The translations under genes were made by a program, and so were the position numbers. 64,000 nt of DNA from NCBI RefSeq assembly GCF_017497985.1, contig NZ_JAGDFV010000007.1:1-64000 (forward strand), written 5' to 3'. Shown here piece by piece: positions 1-7,937 of this stretch (its first letter is position 1; each line of letters begins with the position of its first letter). Below the pieces are notes generated by a model. That model did not search any database and was not told the DNA's origin. It was given only the letters and a program-made list of their open reading frames with translations. The stretch comes from Meiothermus sp. CFH 77666. Lineage in GTDB: Bacteria; Deinococcota; Deinococci; Deinococcales; Thermaceae.

Positions 1-313
1 AGAACAAGCTGGGTTCGGCCAGAAAATGTACGACCAAAGCTTGGTACTGGAGTAGTCGTCGCTGCAAACGGGTGCGTTCAGGTAGATGGGGGAAGCAGTC
101 ACCCAGGTTGGCGACCAGCCACAGGTAGAACCGGCGGAATGAGCCGCCTTTGAGGCTGAACATCAGCCCGATGGTGACCAACTCACTAAGGCTGAGCTTG
201 GCTTGTTGATGTTCATGCTGTTCAGCCTTCGAACGCAGGGCATCGTCTACCCCAACGTACATCACCAAAGCAACGTCTTCCAGCGATAGAATGCATCTCG
301 GGTCTGGCCGCAT
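1..313 (-). CDS. Transposase, N-terminal part (runs off window)
   Basis: The frame opens with ATG at 311-313 and stays open to the edge, giving 104 codons. The protein begins MRPDPRCILSLEDVALVMYV and contains LSLSELVTIGLMFSLKGGS followed by basic, helix-rich sequence (FRRFYLW, RLQRRLLQ). This resembles the N-terminal region that precedes the DDE catalytic domain in IS982/IS4-type transposases. No catalytic residue is in view, so neither family nor integrity can be fixed. The position beside a broken helicase frame supports a mobile element. Confidence 0.55.
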   Translation of the reverse strand, partial: MRPDPRCILSLEDVALVMYVGVDDALRSKAEQHEHQQAKLSLSELVTIGLMFSLKGGSFRRFYLWLVANLGDCFPHLPERTRLQRRLLQYQALVVHFLAEPSLF

Positions 314-360
314 ACACCAGACCCTATTCCTTTCTCCCGCTACTTTTCAACTAGCACCAG
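1..360 (-). mobile_element. Insertion sequence, partial, interrupting a helicase gene
   Basis: This is the 5' part of a transposase-bearing element that runs off the left edge. Its inner border is inferred to lie near 355-365, because the helicase reading frame on the same strand loses family-like sequence after its residues PLSN and meets a stop at 351-353. No terminal inverted repeat could be defined, since the other end lies outside the window. The family is uncertain; the transposase N-terminus looks IS982/IS4-like. Confidence 0.6.
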
Positions 361-1964
361 TGATTAGATAAAGGCATCAAGCCGTTCGTGTGTACTTTAC
401 CGGGTATCCAGTTGTGCCCTTTATCTTCATACTCCCGCACAAGGCGGGCTGCTTCAGAAGGGGCATAACCGCTTCCGGCAGCAACCACCTCCCGATACTC
501 CCCACCCAGGGCTTCGATTAGCTTTTGTCGTTTTTCCGCCAATTCCCTTAGCAAACGCTCACGAGCCTTTTCAAGGGTGCGGGACTCCTCATCGAGCTTC
601 TCAGCACCCTGGCCTATTTTCTCTGTAATGAAGGCAACCGATGCCTCGAGCTGTCGCCGGCTCTCCTGGTCGCTGTCCAAAACACTCACACACAGGGGCT
701 GCAGTTCTGGGGCTACCTTGTCGCGCAGCACCCGAAGGGCTTTGGAGGTGTGAGCCGTAACCAATACGCTTTTCCCCTCTGCTAACAACTGGCCTATGAG
801 ATTGGCGATGGTGTGGGTCTTCCCTGTGCCCGGTGGACCCTGCACTACAAGGCCCGTGTGTTTGCGTACATTCTTAAAAACCAAAAGTTGCTCACGGTTG
901 ATGGGCTTGCTCACCAATACATCTTCATAGTCCCAGCTTCGGAGATCAGACTCAGTTGCATCCAAAGAGGTTTGGCCGGTAATGCTCGCACCCGCCTCTA
1001 CCCCTACCACCCGTTGCAACGGCGTAAGATCGCCTATGCGCTTCGGCAGTACCTCAAGTACCCCTTCAACAACTCTCGAGAACCCCTGGCTGCGTGGACG
1101 CAAAAACAGCACCGGCACTCGACCTATAAACAGCCTGTTGGAATCCCTTGGAGGAAGACTGTTTCCAATAAACTCCCCAGATAGATGTAAGCGATTGACT
1201 ACGTAAATATAAAACTCAGAGGTCTCCGGCGCTAGCGGATGATAGCTCCCATCTTCTAGCTTCTTTCTAATATCCGGCTCCGCTCCAGCATCCCCACTGA
1301 ACTCCCTAAGTGCGGCTCCGTATAACTCCGGCGGTGAATCCGCTTCAACTATGCGAAACTCGGGTTTGACTTTATCCGGCTCAAACTCGAGCTGCACCCG
1401 TTGCAACAAAAGCGGGTGGTACACGCTCTTACCCTGATGGCTCCAGCTCAGGATTCCGTCCCCCAGCACCAGCTCCAACCGGTCGCCTTCACGGTCAAGC
1501 TGACCTTTTAGGGCGTAAAAATCTTCAAAAACCTTTTGAGCAGCCAGGTTGGGGCGTTCAGCAATGGCCCAGGTTTTCCACTCCTGAAGCCAATCCTGCC
1601 ATGCTTTCTCGCGGCGTGAATCTTCCGCAAACAGGATTATTCGGGGTTCCCCTTCCACATCCAGCTCGCGCGATTCAACTCGAACAGGCTGGTTGTTAGG
1701 ATCATTGAGCGGGCCCTCTATCCAGCCCTCCAGTAAACTAGGAGGCGTTGGGGGTGGCGATAATTTTGGTCGAGCCACTCGAAAGATGTAGTCAAGGGCC
1801 TCACCTGAGAAGCCCACAAAGGCTACATCGGGGTGCTTTGGCAGCGTGTCGAGATGGTATCTCCAGGAATACTGGTCTAAAGCAGTGGGGAGCGGGTTCC
1901 TGATATCGTGAAGCTCCCTCAGGAACTTAAATAGCCGAGTAGCACGGTCGTTTGCCACTTCCAT
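351..1964 (-). pseudogene. Superfamily 1 helicase (DNA2/NAM7-like), truncated by IS insertion
   Basis: The N-terminal 537 residues of a DNA/RNA helicase of the AAA_11/AAA_12 superfamily 1 type. Walker A is clear at about residues 375-385 (GPPGTGKTHTIANLIG), followed by the motif Ia-like stretch VLVTAHTSKALRVL. The Walker B, motif III-VI and RecA2 regions expected in the next 400 or more residues are missing. The frame ends in PLSNHWC and a stop, where insertion-sequence DNA begins. The N-terminal ~370 residues are a large extension typical of this family. A TAATGT box ends 6 nt before the ATG, fitting a leaderless transcript. The product can bind nucleotide at most and is unlikely to unwind nucleic acid. 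Helicases of this kind often sit in defence or repair loci, but no partner gene is visible here. Confidence 0.75.
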
Positions 1965-2048
1965 TTGGTTACATTATGCCGTAGAAGAGTACCTCTGGCA
2001 GTGACAAATTCCATCCCAGCTATTAACTACACCGTCGTATTATTTCCT

Positions 2049-2161
2049 TTACACCAGATACCTCTTGGCGAACTTCTGCCGGGCATCCTGCACCGTGAAC
2101 TGCCAGCGCACCGTGACCCGACGTCGGTTACGCTCAGCTACCCAGGCCCGCACCTCCCGCT
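2049..2161 (-). pseudogene. IS630 transposase C-terminal remnant, out of frame
   Basis: Reading leftward from about 2161 in a different frame from orfB gives ALEREVRAWVAERN, then RRRVTVRWQFTVQDARQKF and AKRYLV, then a TAA at 2049-2051. This matches the C-terminal style of IS630 transposases, including the acidic residue expected to complete the DDE triad. Loss of frame with orfB indicates decay of this copy. Confidence 0.6.
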
Positions 2162-2664
2162 CTAAAGCTGCCTGGCCCTGGAAGGGGTGTAGTTCCACTC
2201 CCACCGCTCCATCAGGGCGAAGGCTTGCTCTGCCGGCAGATGGGCGTAGAAAGAGGCGGGGCTGTGGGTGGAAAGATTATCCTGCACCAGGCGGATCCGC
2301 TGGGCTTGGGGGAACTGCTCCTGCAGGTACTGCATGAACCGGGTGTACTCCCGGCCGCTTCGCCGGGCATAGACCTGAACCCAGCGCCGCCCGGTAGCCG
2401 GCTCAAAAGCCATGAACAGACTACAACTGCCGTTCTTCTGGTAGGCGTAGTGCTGCCGTTTAGGCTGCCCGGGTTCCATCAAGAGGGGGGTCAAGACCTC
2501 ACCGATCAGGAAGCAGGGGCGTTCGTCAAAGCAGACCAGGGGATAGGCCGGGTCATAGGGGAGGGCATACAGGTGCAACAGGTGCTCCATCCGGGCCAGG
2601 AAGCCCCCGTCCAGCCTGCCTAGACACCAGCTTCTGACCTGATGGGGTTGGAGTTGGTTTTTTT
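2162..2664 (-). CDS. IS630 transposase, catalytic frame (orfB, reached by -1 frameshift)
   Basis: Continues from the A7 slippery run in the -1 frame. The first catalytic Asp lies in VCFDERPCFLIGEV and the second in RIRLVQDNLSTHS. The frame reaches WNYTPSRARQL and then stops at 2162, before the third acidic residue and the C-terminal tail. That tail is still readable in another frame down to a stop at 2049-2051, with LEREVRAWVAERNRRR and WQFTVQDARQKFAKRYLV. A second frame break near 2160 therefore separates the two, with no slippery run visible. It is more likely a mutation than recoding, so this copy is probably inactive. Confidence 0.75.
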
Positions 2665-3078
2665 GAGGATGCGTCCTACCGTATCAAAGTGGATACTCTC
2701 CACCCAGCCCAACTCCACCACCCGATCGGCCAGCAGCCGCAAGCTCCAGCGGCCATACCCCTCGGGCGGGTCGCTGCAGGCCAGGGCGGTGATCTTGGCC
2801 CGAAGAACCCCGTCAAAGCGTGGTTTGCGCCCTGAGCGAGGCTGGTCGTAGATGCACTGGAGGCGTTCTTGCTGAAAACGCCGCCGCAGGTTGACCAGGG
2901 TGGTGCGGCTAAGGCCTACTTGCGAAGCGATCTCTCGATCCTTCAGACCCTGATGGGCCAGCAGCAGGGCCTGGGCCCGTTTGTAGACCTGTACCTCCAC
3001 GGTACCCTTCTTGCACAGGTGCAGCAGGCTACTGCGTTCTTTCCTTTGCAACCGCACTGGGTAGAGTTGATTTTGCAT
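2620..3078 (-). CDS. IS630 transposase, N-terminal frame (orfA)
   Basis: Starts at ATG 3076-3078 (MQNQLYPVRLQRKERSS). Residues about 25-90 form a helix-turn-helix region (REIASQVGLSRTTLVNLRRRF), followed by a winged-helix segment (GYGRWSLRLLADRVVELGWV). The frame closes at 2620, shortly after LKKTNSNPIR. Upstream of the stop the coding strand carries seven consecutive A residues (T7 on the plus strand, 2658-2664). Slipping -1 there replaces TNSNPIRSEAGV-stop with NQLQPHQVRSWCLGRLDG, which matches the usual continuation of IS630 transposases. This is the classic programmed frameshift of the family. Confidence 0.8.
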   Translation of the reverse strand: MQNQLYPVRLQRKERSSLLHLCKKGTVEVQVYKRAQALLLAHQGLKDREIASQVGLSRTTLVNLRRRFQQERLQCIYDQPRSGRKPRFDGVLRAKITALACSDPPEGYGRWSLRLLADRVVELGWVESIHFDTVGRILKKTNSNPIRSEAGV

Positions 3079-3172
3079 GTTGTCAGTGTACAGGCATCTG
3101 TACGACTGTGTATTAACCGTGCCAAAAAGCAACAAGAAAGCGATGTTATCTGACAAACCACCAAAAAGGACT

Positions 3173-4975
3173 TCACAACAACTGCAACCGAAACCGCCCC
3201 GCCAACGCCTGCTGGGCCTGGCGGATGCGCCAGAAGACCTGGCGCAGCATCTGCTGCTCGCGGGGGCTGAGGGAGGATTGGGCCACGCGGTTGGAGGGGG
3301 GCTGGCCCCGGCTCAGGGCCTCGAGCTGGTGCTTGAGGCGCAGGTGGGAGAGGAACACAAACGCCTCGCTCAGGTCTTCGGCTTCTTCCCTGGGGAGGAG
3401 CCTGGCCTCGGCGGCGGCCCGCAGGCGCTCCAGGGTGGGGCGGGCCAGCGAGCCAGCCTCGAGGCCATACACCCGGGCCAGCGCCACGATGGCCGCCAGG
3501 CCCCCTTTCTTCAGGTTGACCTGGCCCTCCTCCCAGTGGATGCGGCCCAGAAACCCCAGCGGCGGGGTGAAGACCAGGGCCGAGCGGGCCAGGGCGGTCA
3601 GGAAATGGCGGCTCCTGGCGGCCTGGCGCAGGTAGTGGTGCAGGGGCTCCAGCGAGAGCGAGCCGGCAATCGGGCGAAAGTCCAGAAAAATCTGCGCCTC
3701 CAAAAGCGCATCCCCTTGGGGTTCCGCAAGCCAGGCGCGAAAGTGGGCCTCCCACTCAGAAAGGGCGTAGCCCCAGCGGTCGGCCATGTAGCCCCCGGGG
3801 CAGGGGGGGAACCCAGCCTCCATTAGCCCGGAGAGCACCTGCTGGGCCAGGGTCTGGAAGTAGGGGCGGGCCTGGGGGTTCTGGTAGGCCAGGGCGTTGT
3901 CCTGGTCGGTCAGGAGGGCCTGCTCGGTGCGGCCCTCGGAGCCCAGGGCCAGCCAGGCGTAGGGGCAGGGGGGCGGGCCCAAGCGGGCTTCAGCGAGGCG
4001 CAGGAGGCTCCGGGTGAGGGCGTCGTTCAGCAGGCTCACCTGGCGGGTGATGGCCGGCAGACTGAAGCCTGCGGCCAACATCTGCCGCACGATGCCGTGA
4101 AGCCGCTCGCGGTACTCGGCCAGTAGACCGAGGTCGCTCCCTTCCTCCAGGCGGCGCAGCAGGGCCAGCGGGGTCTGCAACCAGCGGCGCAAAAAGAGCC
4201 GGTCGGTCAGGAGGCCCACCACCCTATCCCCCTCCACCAGGGGCAGGTGGTGGATGCCCTGCGCCTCCATGTAGGCCAGGGCTTCGTAGAGGGGGGCGCG
4301 GGCCGGCAGGGTGCGGGCCGGAGCGCTGGCCACCGAGAGGGCGGGGGCGCTGGAGGGCCGCTCCTCGGCCAGCACCCGGTTGCGCAGGTCGCGGTCGGTA
4401 AGGATGGCCAGGCCGGTTGGCGTGCGCAGGAGCAGGGCGCTCACCCCGGTGTCGCGCATGCGGCGGGCGGCCTGGGCCACACTTGCTTCGGCCTCGAGCC
4501 AGACTGCCGCTTCGGCCACCTCGCGGGCCTCTTGCCCCAGGTCGGGCAGGCTCAGGGCCGCAGGCTGCAAAAGCCGGAGCCGCTCGGCCAGACGGGCACT
4601 GAAGAAGAGGGCAAAGGCAGGTCTTTCCAAAAGGCGGCGGAAGGCTTCCTTGCTCAAAAGCAAGCACTCGGCCTCGCCCTCGGCCCGCACCGTCAGGCTG
4701 GGGGGCTGCTGGCCCAAGAGCGAGGGGTAGCCAAAAGCCTCGCCGGGCTCGAGCCAGGCCACCCCCTGTCCGTCCTGCTCGAGGCGCACCGCCCCCTGGT
4801 AGACCACAAATAGCCCCTCGGCCTCGGGCTGGGCCGGGGAAAGGATCACCTCGCCCGGTGCAAAACGCACCCGGCGCAAGGCCCCCTCGAGGCCCACCCA
4901 GTCGGCCTCGGCCAGCGTATCGAAGGGCGGGTACTGCTTCAGGAAGGCCCGGTAGCGAGAAAACTCCGAATCCAG
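3173..4975 (-). CDS. cNMP-binding / CBS / DUF294 nucleotidyltransferase regulatory protein
   Basis: A 600-residue signalling protein. Domain order: a cyclic-nucleotide-binding fold (about 30-140; GEVILSPAQPEAEG, GEAFGYPSLLG), a CBS pair (about 175-285; DTGVSALLL, ILTDRDLRNRV, HHLPLVEGDRVVGLLTDR), a DUF294/GlnD-like nucleotidyltransferase (about 330-450; the signature GSEGRTEQALLTDQDNAL carries the catalytic Asp pair), and a helical C-terminal substrate-binding domain. Family knowledge suggests a nucleotidylyltransferase controlled by small ligands; the target is unknown. It is the last gene of the amine operon, beside a glutamine-synthetase-like ligase, and GlnD-type enzymes are known to control glutamine metabolism. 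I place the start at CTG 4975 because a perfect AAGGAGGT (4982-4989) lies 6 nt upstream and N-terminal homology-like sequence (FSRYRAFLKQYPPFD) precedes the next candidate, GTG 4897. The 5' end overlaps the preceding gene by 37 nt. Confidence 0.75.
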   Translation of the reverse strand: MDSEFSRYRAFLKQYPPFDTLAEADWVGLEGALRRVRFAPGEVILSPAQPEAEGLFVVYQGAVRLEQDGQGVAWLEPGEAFGYPSLLGQQPPSLTVRAEGEAECLLLSKEAFRRLLERPAFALFFSARLAERLRLLQPAALSLPDLGQEAREVAEAAVWLEAEASVAQAARRMRDTGVSALLLRTPTGLAILTDRDLRNRVLAEERPSSAPALSVASAPARTLPARAPLYEALAYMEAQGIHHLPLVEGDRVVGLLTDRLFLRRWLQTPLALLRRLEEGSDLGLLAEYRERLHGIVRQMLAAGFSLPAITRQVSLLNDALTRSLLRLAEARLGPPPCPYAWLALGSEGRTEQALLTDQDNALAYQNPQARPYFQTLAQQVLSGLMEAGFPPCPGGYMADRWGYALSEWEAHFRAWLAEPQGDALLEAQIFLDFRPIAGSLSLEPLHHYLRQAARSRHFLTALARSALVFTPPLGFLGRIHWEEGQVNLKKGGLAAIVALARVYGLEAGSLARPTLERLRAAAEARLLPREEAEDLSEAFVFLSHLRLKHQLEALSRGQPPSNRVAQSSLSPREQQMLRQVFWRIRQAQQALAGRFRLQLL

Positions 4976-5634
4976 CCCGCCACCTCCTTCGCGGTGGGCT
5001 CCAAGGCAAAGCTGGCCCTGGCCTCGGCGTAGCGGGCCTCGCCCACCCGCTCGCGCCGCTGCTCGAGCAGCGCTTCAGCAAAGGCTTTTGGAAACTCGGG
5101 GTGGGGCTGCATCCCCAGCACGTTCTCCCCTACCTGAATAAAGGCATGGGGGCTGAACTCGCTCCCCCCCAGCACCACCGCCCCCGGCGGGAGCACGGTA
5201 ATCTGGTCCTGGCAGGAAAGGATCAGCCGGACTTCCTCCAGCGGCGGCGTCATCCAGGGAGCCTTCTGGTACACCGAAAACCGGTGCACCCCCACCCCCC
5301 AGCCCAGGGGCCAGCGCTCCACCTTACCCCCCAGGGCCTGCCCGATCATCTGGTGCCCAAAACAGACCCCCACCAAGCGGCTCTGGGAGGCCGCTATCGC
5401 CCGCACGAAGTCTTCCAGGGGGGGTATCCAGGGCAGGGGGTCGTAAACCGAGGCGCGGGAGCCAGTAATCAGGTAACCCGAAAAATCTTCCACCCGGGCG
5501 GGGTAGGCTCCCTTTCGCACGTCGAAGGGGGTGAGGGCCAGGCCCAGGAGCCGCTCGAACATGGCGGGGTAGTCGCCCGCAATGCCCTCGAGGCCCGGTG
5601 GGGGGTCGTCGCAGACCAAAACAGCAACCTTCAT
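4939..5634 (-). CDS. Class I glutamine amidotransferase-like gamma-glutamyl hydrolase
   Basis: A 231-residue class I amidotransferase domain standing alone. The nucleophile elbow GVCFGHQMIGQALGG carries the catalytic Cys, and GMQPHPEFP supplies the His and Glu of the triad. Such free-standing domains include enzymes that cleave gamma-glutamyl amides, for example PuuD-like functions and the hydrolases of gamma-glutamylated amine pathways. Here it follows the aldehyde dehydrogenase by 53 nt and fits the last step, release of glutamate from a gamma-glutamyl amino acid. ATG 5632-5634 (MKVAVLVCDD) is the start that matches the fold. PuuD proper belongs to the same general fold; the exact substrate is inferred from context only. 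Confidence 0.78.
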   Translation of the reverse strand: MKVAVLVCDDPPPGLEGIAGDYPAMFERLLGLALTPFDVRKGAYPARVEDFSGYLITGSRASVYDPLPWIPPLEDFVRAIAASQSRLVGVCFGHQMIGQALGGKVERWPLGWGVGVHRFSVYQKAPWMTPPLEEVRLILSCQDQITVLPPGAVVLGGSEFSPHAFIQVGENVLGMQPHPEFPKAFAEALLEQRRERVGEARYAEARASFALEPTAKEVAGWIRSFLATGPS

Positions 5635-5687
5635 AGGCGTCCTCGGCGGCAGTAGCGGCTGGAAGCGAGGCGCTGGGCCACCTTCGC

Positions 5688-7082
5688 TCAAGCCTTACGC
5701 AGATGATACGACTTGGGCCGGGTCAGCTGCTCGTAGCCCAGCATGGAGAGCGAGCAGCCCCGCCCGGACTCCTTGACGCCGGTCCAGGCCAGGGCGGGGT
5801 CGAGGTAGTCGCAGCGGTTGAGGAAGACCGTGCCGGTCTCTATGCCCGCTCCAAGCTCCAGCGCGGCCCCCTCGTCCCGGCTCCAGATGGAGGCGGTAAG
5901 GCCGTAGGGGGAGTCGTTCATCAGGGCCAGGGCTTCCTCGTCGCTTCGCACTTTCATAATCCCCACCACCGGGCCAAAGCTTTCCTCCACCATGACCCGC
6001 ATCCGGTGGTTCACGTCCACCAGCACCTGGGGTGCCAGGTAGGGGGTGCCGGGGGCGTCGGCGGGGAAGTGGCGAGGGTCTATGAGGGCCTTCGCACCCT
6101 GGGCCACCGCCTCGGCAATCTGGCCCCGCACGAACTCAGCGGCCTCGGTGCGCACCATGGGGCCCAGGGTGGTCTCGGGGTCTAAGGGGTTGCCCAGCCT
6201 GAGCTTCAGGGTCTCGGCCACAAAAGCCTCCAGGAAGGGCTCGTAAATGGCCTCGTGCACGTAGATGCGCTCCACCCCGCAGCAGGACTGGCCCGAGTTG
6301 AACATGGCCCCGTCCACCAGGTTCACCGCACTGAACTCGAGGTCGGCGTCCGGGCGCACGTAGGCCGGATCCTTGCCGCCCAGCTCCAGCGCCACCCCCT
6401 TGAAGTGCCCCGCCGCGGCCCGCTCCACCGCCCGCCCCCCGGCCACAGAGCCGGTAAAGGCCACGAAGGCCACCCGTGGGTCGGCAATGGCCTGGGCCAC
6501 CAGGTCGTGGTCCATGTGCAGGTACTGGAAGACCCCCTCGGGCAGTCCGGCCTCCTGGAAGGCCCAGGCGTAGCGCTCGGCCACCAGGGGGGTCTGGGCA
6601 GAGTGCTTCAAGAGCACCACGTTCCCGGCCAGGAGGGCCGGCACGATGGTATTGACCGAGGTCAGGTAGGGGTAGTTCCAGGGGGCCAGCACCAGCACCA
6701 CCCCCAGAGGCTCCCGCCGGATGAAGCGGGTGAAACCCGGCAGTTCATCCACCGGAACGTCCTTCAAGGCCGCCGGGGCGATGCGGGTCATGTAGCGGGC
6801 CCGCTCGGCAAAGCCGCCCGTAATCTCCTTTGGGCTATAGCGGATGGGGCGGCCCATCTGCCAGGTGAGCTCTTCGGCCACCGCGTCCACTGCCCCCTGC
6901 ATCACCTCTACCATTCGACTTACGACACCCATCCGCTCTTCCAGCGGGGTTTTGGCCCAGGCTTTTTGCGCCTGGGCGGCGCGGGCCAGGGCGGCCTCGA
7001 GCTCTTCTGGCCCAGCCAGTTCCCGCTCGACATAGACCCGCCCATCCACCGGGCTGATGGTTTTTTGAGTGGTTTTGGTCAC
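5688..7082 (-). CDS. NAD(P)-dependent aldehyde dehydrogenase
   Basis: A 464-residue ALDH-superfamily enzyme. Visible are the Rossmann-fold substrate region (LAPWNYPYLTSVNTIVPAL), the catalytic general base in GVALELGGKDPAYV, the nucleophile in FNSGQSCCGVERIYVH (two adjacent Cys), and the C-terminal ESFGPVVGIMKV. Length is normal. The gene follows the short-chain dehydrogenase by 10 nt. In the proposed pathway it would oxidise the gamma-glutamylated aldehyde to the acid, as PuuC does for gamma-glutamyl-gamma-aminobutyraldehyde. The substrate is inferred from neighbours, while the reaction class is secure. Confidence 0.88.
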   Translation of the reverse strand: MTKTTQKTISPVDGRVYVERELAGPEELEAALARAAQAQKAWAKTPLEERMGVVSRMVEVMQGAVDAVAEELTWQMGRPIRYSPKEITGGFAERARYMTRIAPAALKDVPVDELPGFTRFIRREPLGVVLVLAPWNYPYLTSVNTIVPALLAGNVVLLKHSAQTPLVAERYAWAFQEAGLPEGVFQYLHMDHDLVAQAIADPRVAFVAFTGSVAGGRAVERAAAGHFKGVALELGGKDPAYVRPDADLEFSAVNLVDGAMFNSGQSCCGVERIYVHEAIYEPFLEAFVAETLKLRLGNPLDPETTLGPMVRTEAAEFVRGQIAEAVAQGAKALIDPRHFPADAPGTPYLAPQVLVDVNHRMRVMVEESFGPVVGIMKVRSDEEALALMNDSPYGLTASIWSRDEGAALELGAGIETGTVFLNRCDYLDPALAWTGVKESGRGCSLSMLGYEQLTRPKSYHLRKA

Positions 7083-7092
7083 TGCTGCACTC

Positions 7093-7863
7093 CTACTCCG
7101 GGGTAACGTAGGCCGCCGTGATGCCCCCGTCCACCAGCAACGCCGCCCCGGTCATGAAGGAAGACGACGGACTGGCCAGAAACAAGGCAGCCTGGGCGAT
7201 TTCGCTCGCCTGACCGAAGCGGCCCATGGGGATGTGCACCAGGCGACGCTGGCGCTTTTCCGGGGTGTTCAGGTACTTCATCAAGAGTTCGGTCTGCAAG
7301 GGCCCCGGGCAGAGGGCGTTGACCCTGATGTTCTCGCGGGCATGGATAACCGCCAGCTCGCGGGTCATGGAGAGCACCGCCCCTTTGCTAGCGGTGTAGG
7401 CCAGTTGGGGCGTGGCCGCGCCCAGGAAGGCCACAAAGGAGGCGGTGTTGATGACCACCCCACCCCCCGCCCGGCGCAAGGCCGGGATGCCGTACTTGCA
7501 GCCCAGAAAGACCCCCTTCACGTTCACCGCAAAGGTCAGATCCCACACCGCCTCGCTGGTGTGGATGGCGTCGTCGTCGTCGGCGTGGGAGATGCCGGCG
7601 TTGTTGAAGAGGATGTCGAGCCGCCCAAAAGCTTGCTCGGCTTCCTGCACCATGCGCTCGGCATCGGCGGCCTTAGAGACGTCAGCCTGCACGAAGTGGG
7701 CCTGGCCCCCTGCAGCCCGGATGCGCTCGGCGGTCTCCTGGCCTTTTTCCGAGACGTCCACCGTTACCACCCGTGCCCCCTCGCGGGCGAAGAGCAGGGC
7801 CGCCTCGAGGCCAATCCCGCTTGCAGCGCCGGTGATGAGGGCCACCTTATCGGTTAGTTGCAT
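7093..7863 (-). CDS. Short-chain dehydrogenase/reductase (SDR)
   Basis: A 256-residue classical SDR. The cofactor motif TGAASGIGL lies at about residues 11-19, with NNAG (ILFNNAGISHADDD), the catalytic Ser in VINTASFVAF, and the YTASK motif (LAYTASKGAV) with Tyr and Lys. Asp in VVTVDVS after beta-2 suggests NAD(H). The start is ATG 7861-7863, with GGAGGTG a few bases upstream; the longer open frame to 8253 has shadow-like composition. In this operon it would supply the alcohol-to-aldehyde step expected if the glutamylated substrate is an amino alcohol such as ethanolamine. That role is inference. Confidence 0.85.
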   Translation of the reverse strand: MQLTDKVALITGAASGIGLEAALLFAREGARVVTVDVSEKGQETAERIRAAGGQAHFVQADVSKAADAERMVQEAEQAFGRLDILFNNAGISHADDDDAIHTSEAVWDLTFAVNVKGVFLGCKYGIPALRRAGGGVVINTASFVAFLGAATPQLAYTASKGAVLSMTRELAVIHARENIRVNALCPGPLQTELLMKYLNTPEKRQRRLVHIPMGRFGQASEIAQAALFLASPSSSFMTGAALLVDGGITAAYVTPE

Positions 7864-7937
7864 GTACACCTCCAAAGTTGTTGCAGGTCGCAGGACGCAG
7901 GTCGGCCAACGATAGCTCGCCTGGTGCGACCCGTGAC

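Larger units (their letters stand above)
2028..3112 (-). mobile_element. IS630-family insertion sequence with TA target sites
   Basis: About 1.08 kb. Imperfect terminal inverted repeats of about 28 bp lie at 2028-2055 and, on the other strand, 3085-3112. Both begin TACAC, continue with GTCGTA after one variable base, and share CCT.TACAC further in. Each end abuts a TA, the target duplicated by IS630/Tc1 elements. Inside is one transposase gene read leftward in three frame segments. The element lies between the truncated helicase and the 3' end of the amine operon and does not break a recognisable gene. Confidence 0.82.

Noticed and set aside
1965-2165. Small plus-strand open frame next to the insertion sequence
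   Set aside because: It covers the IS630 terminal repeat and transposase remnant and has no recognisable protein pattern.
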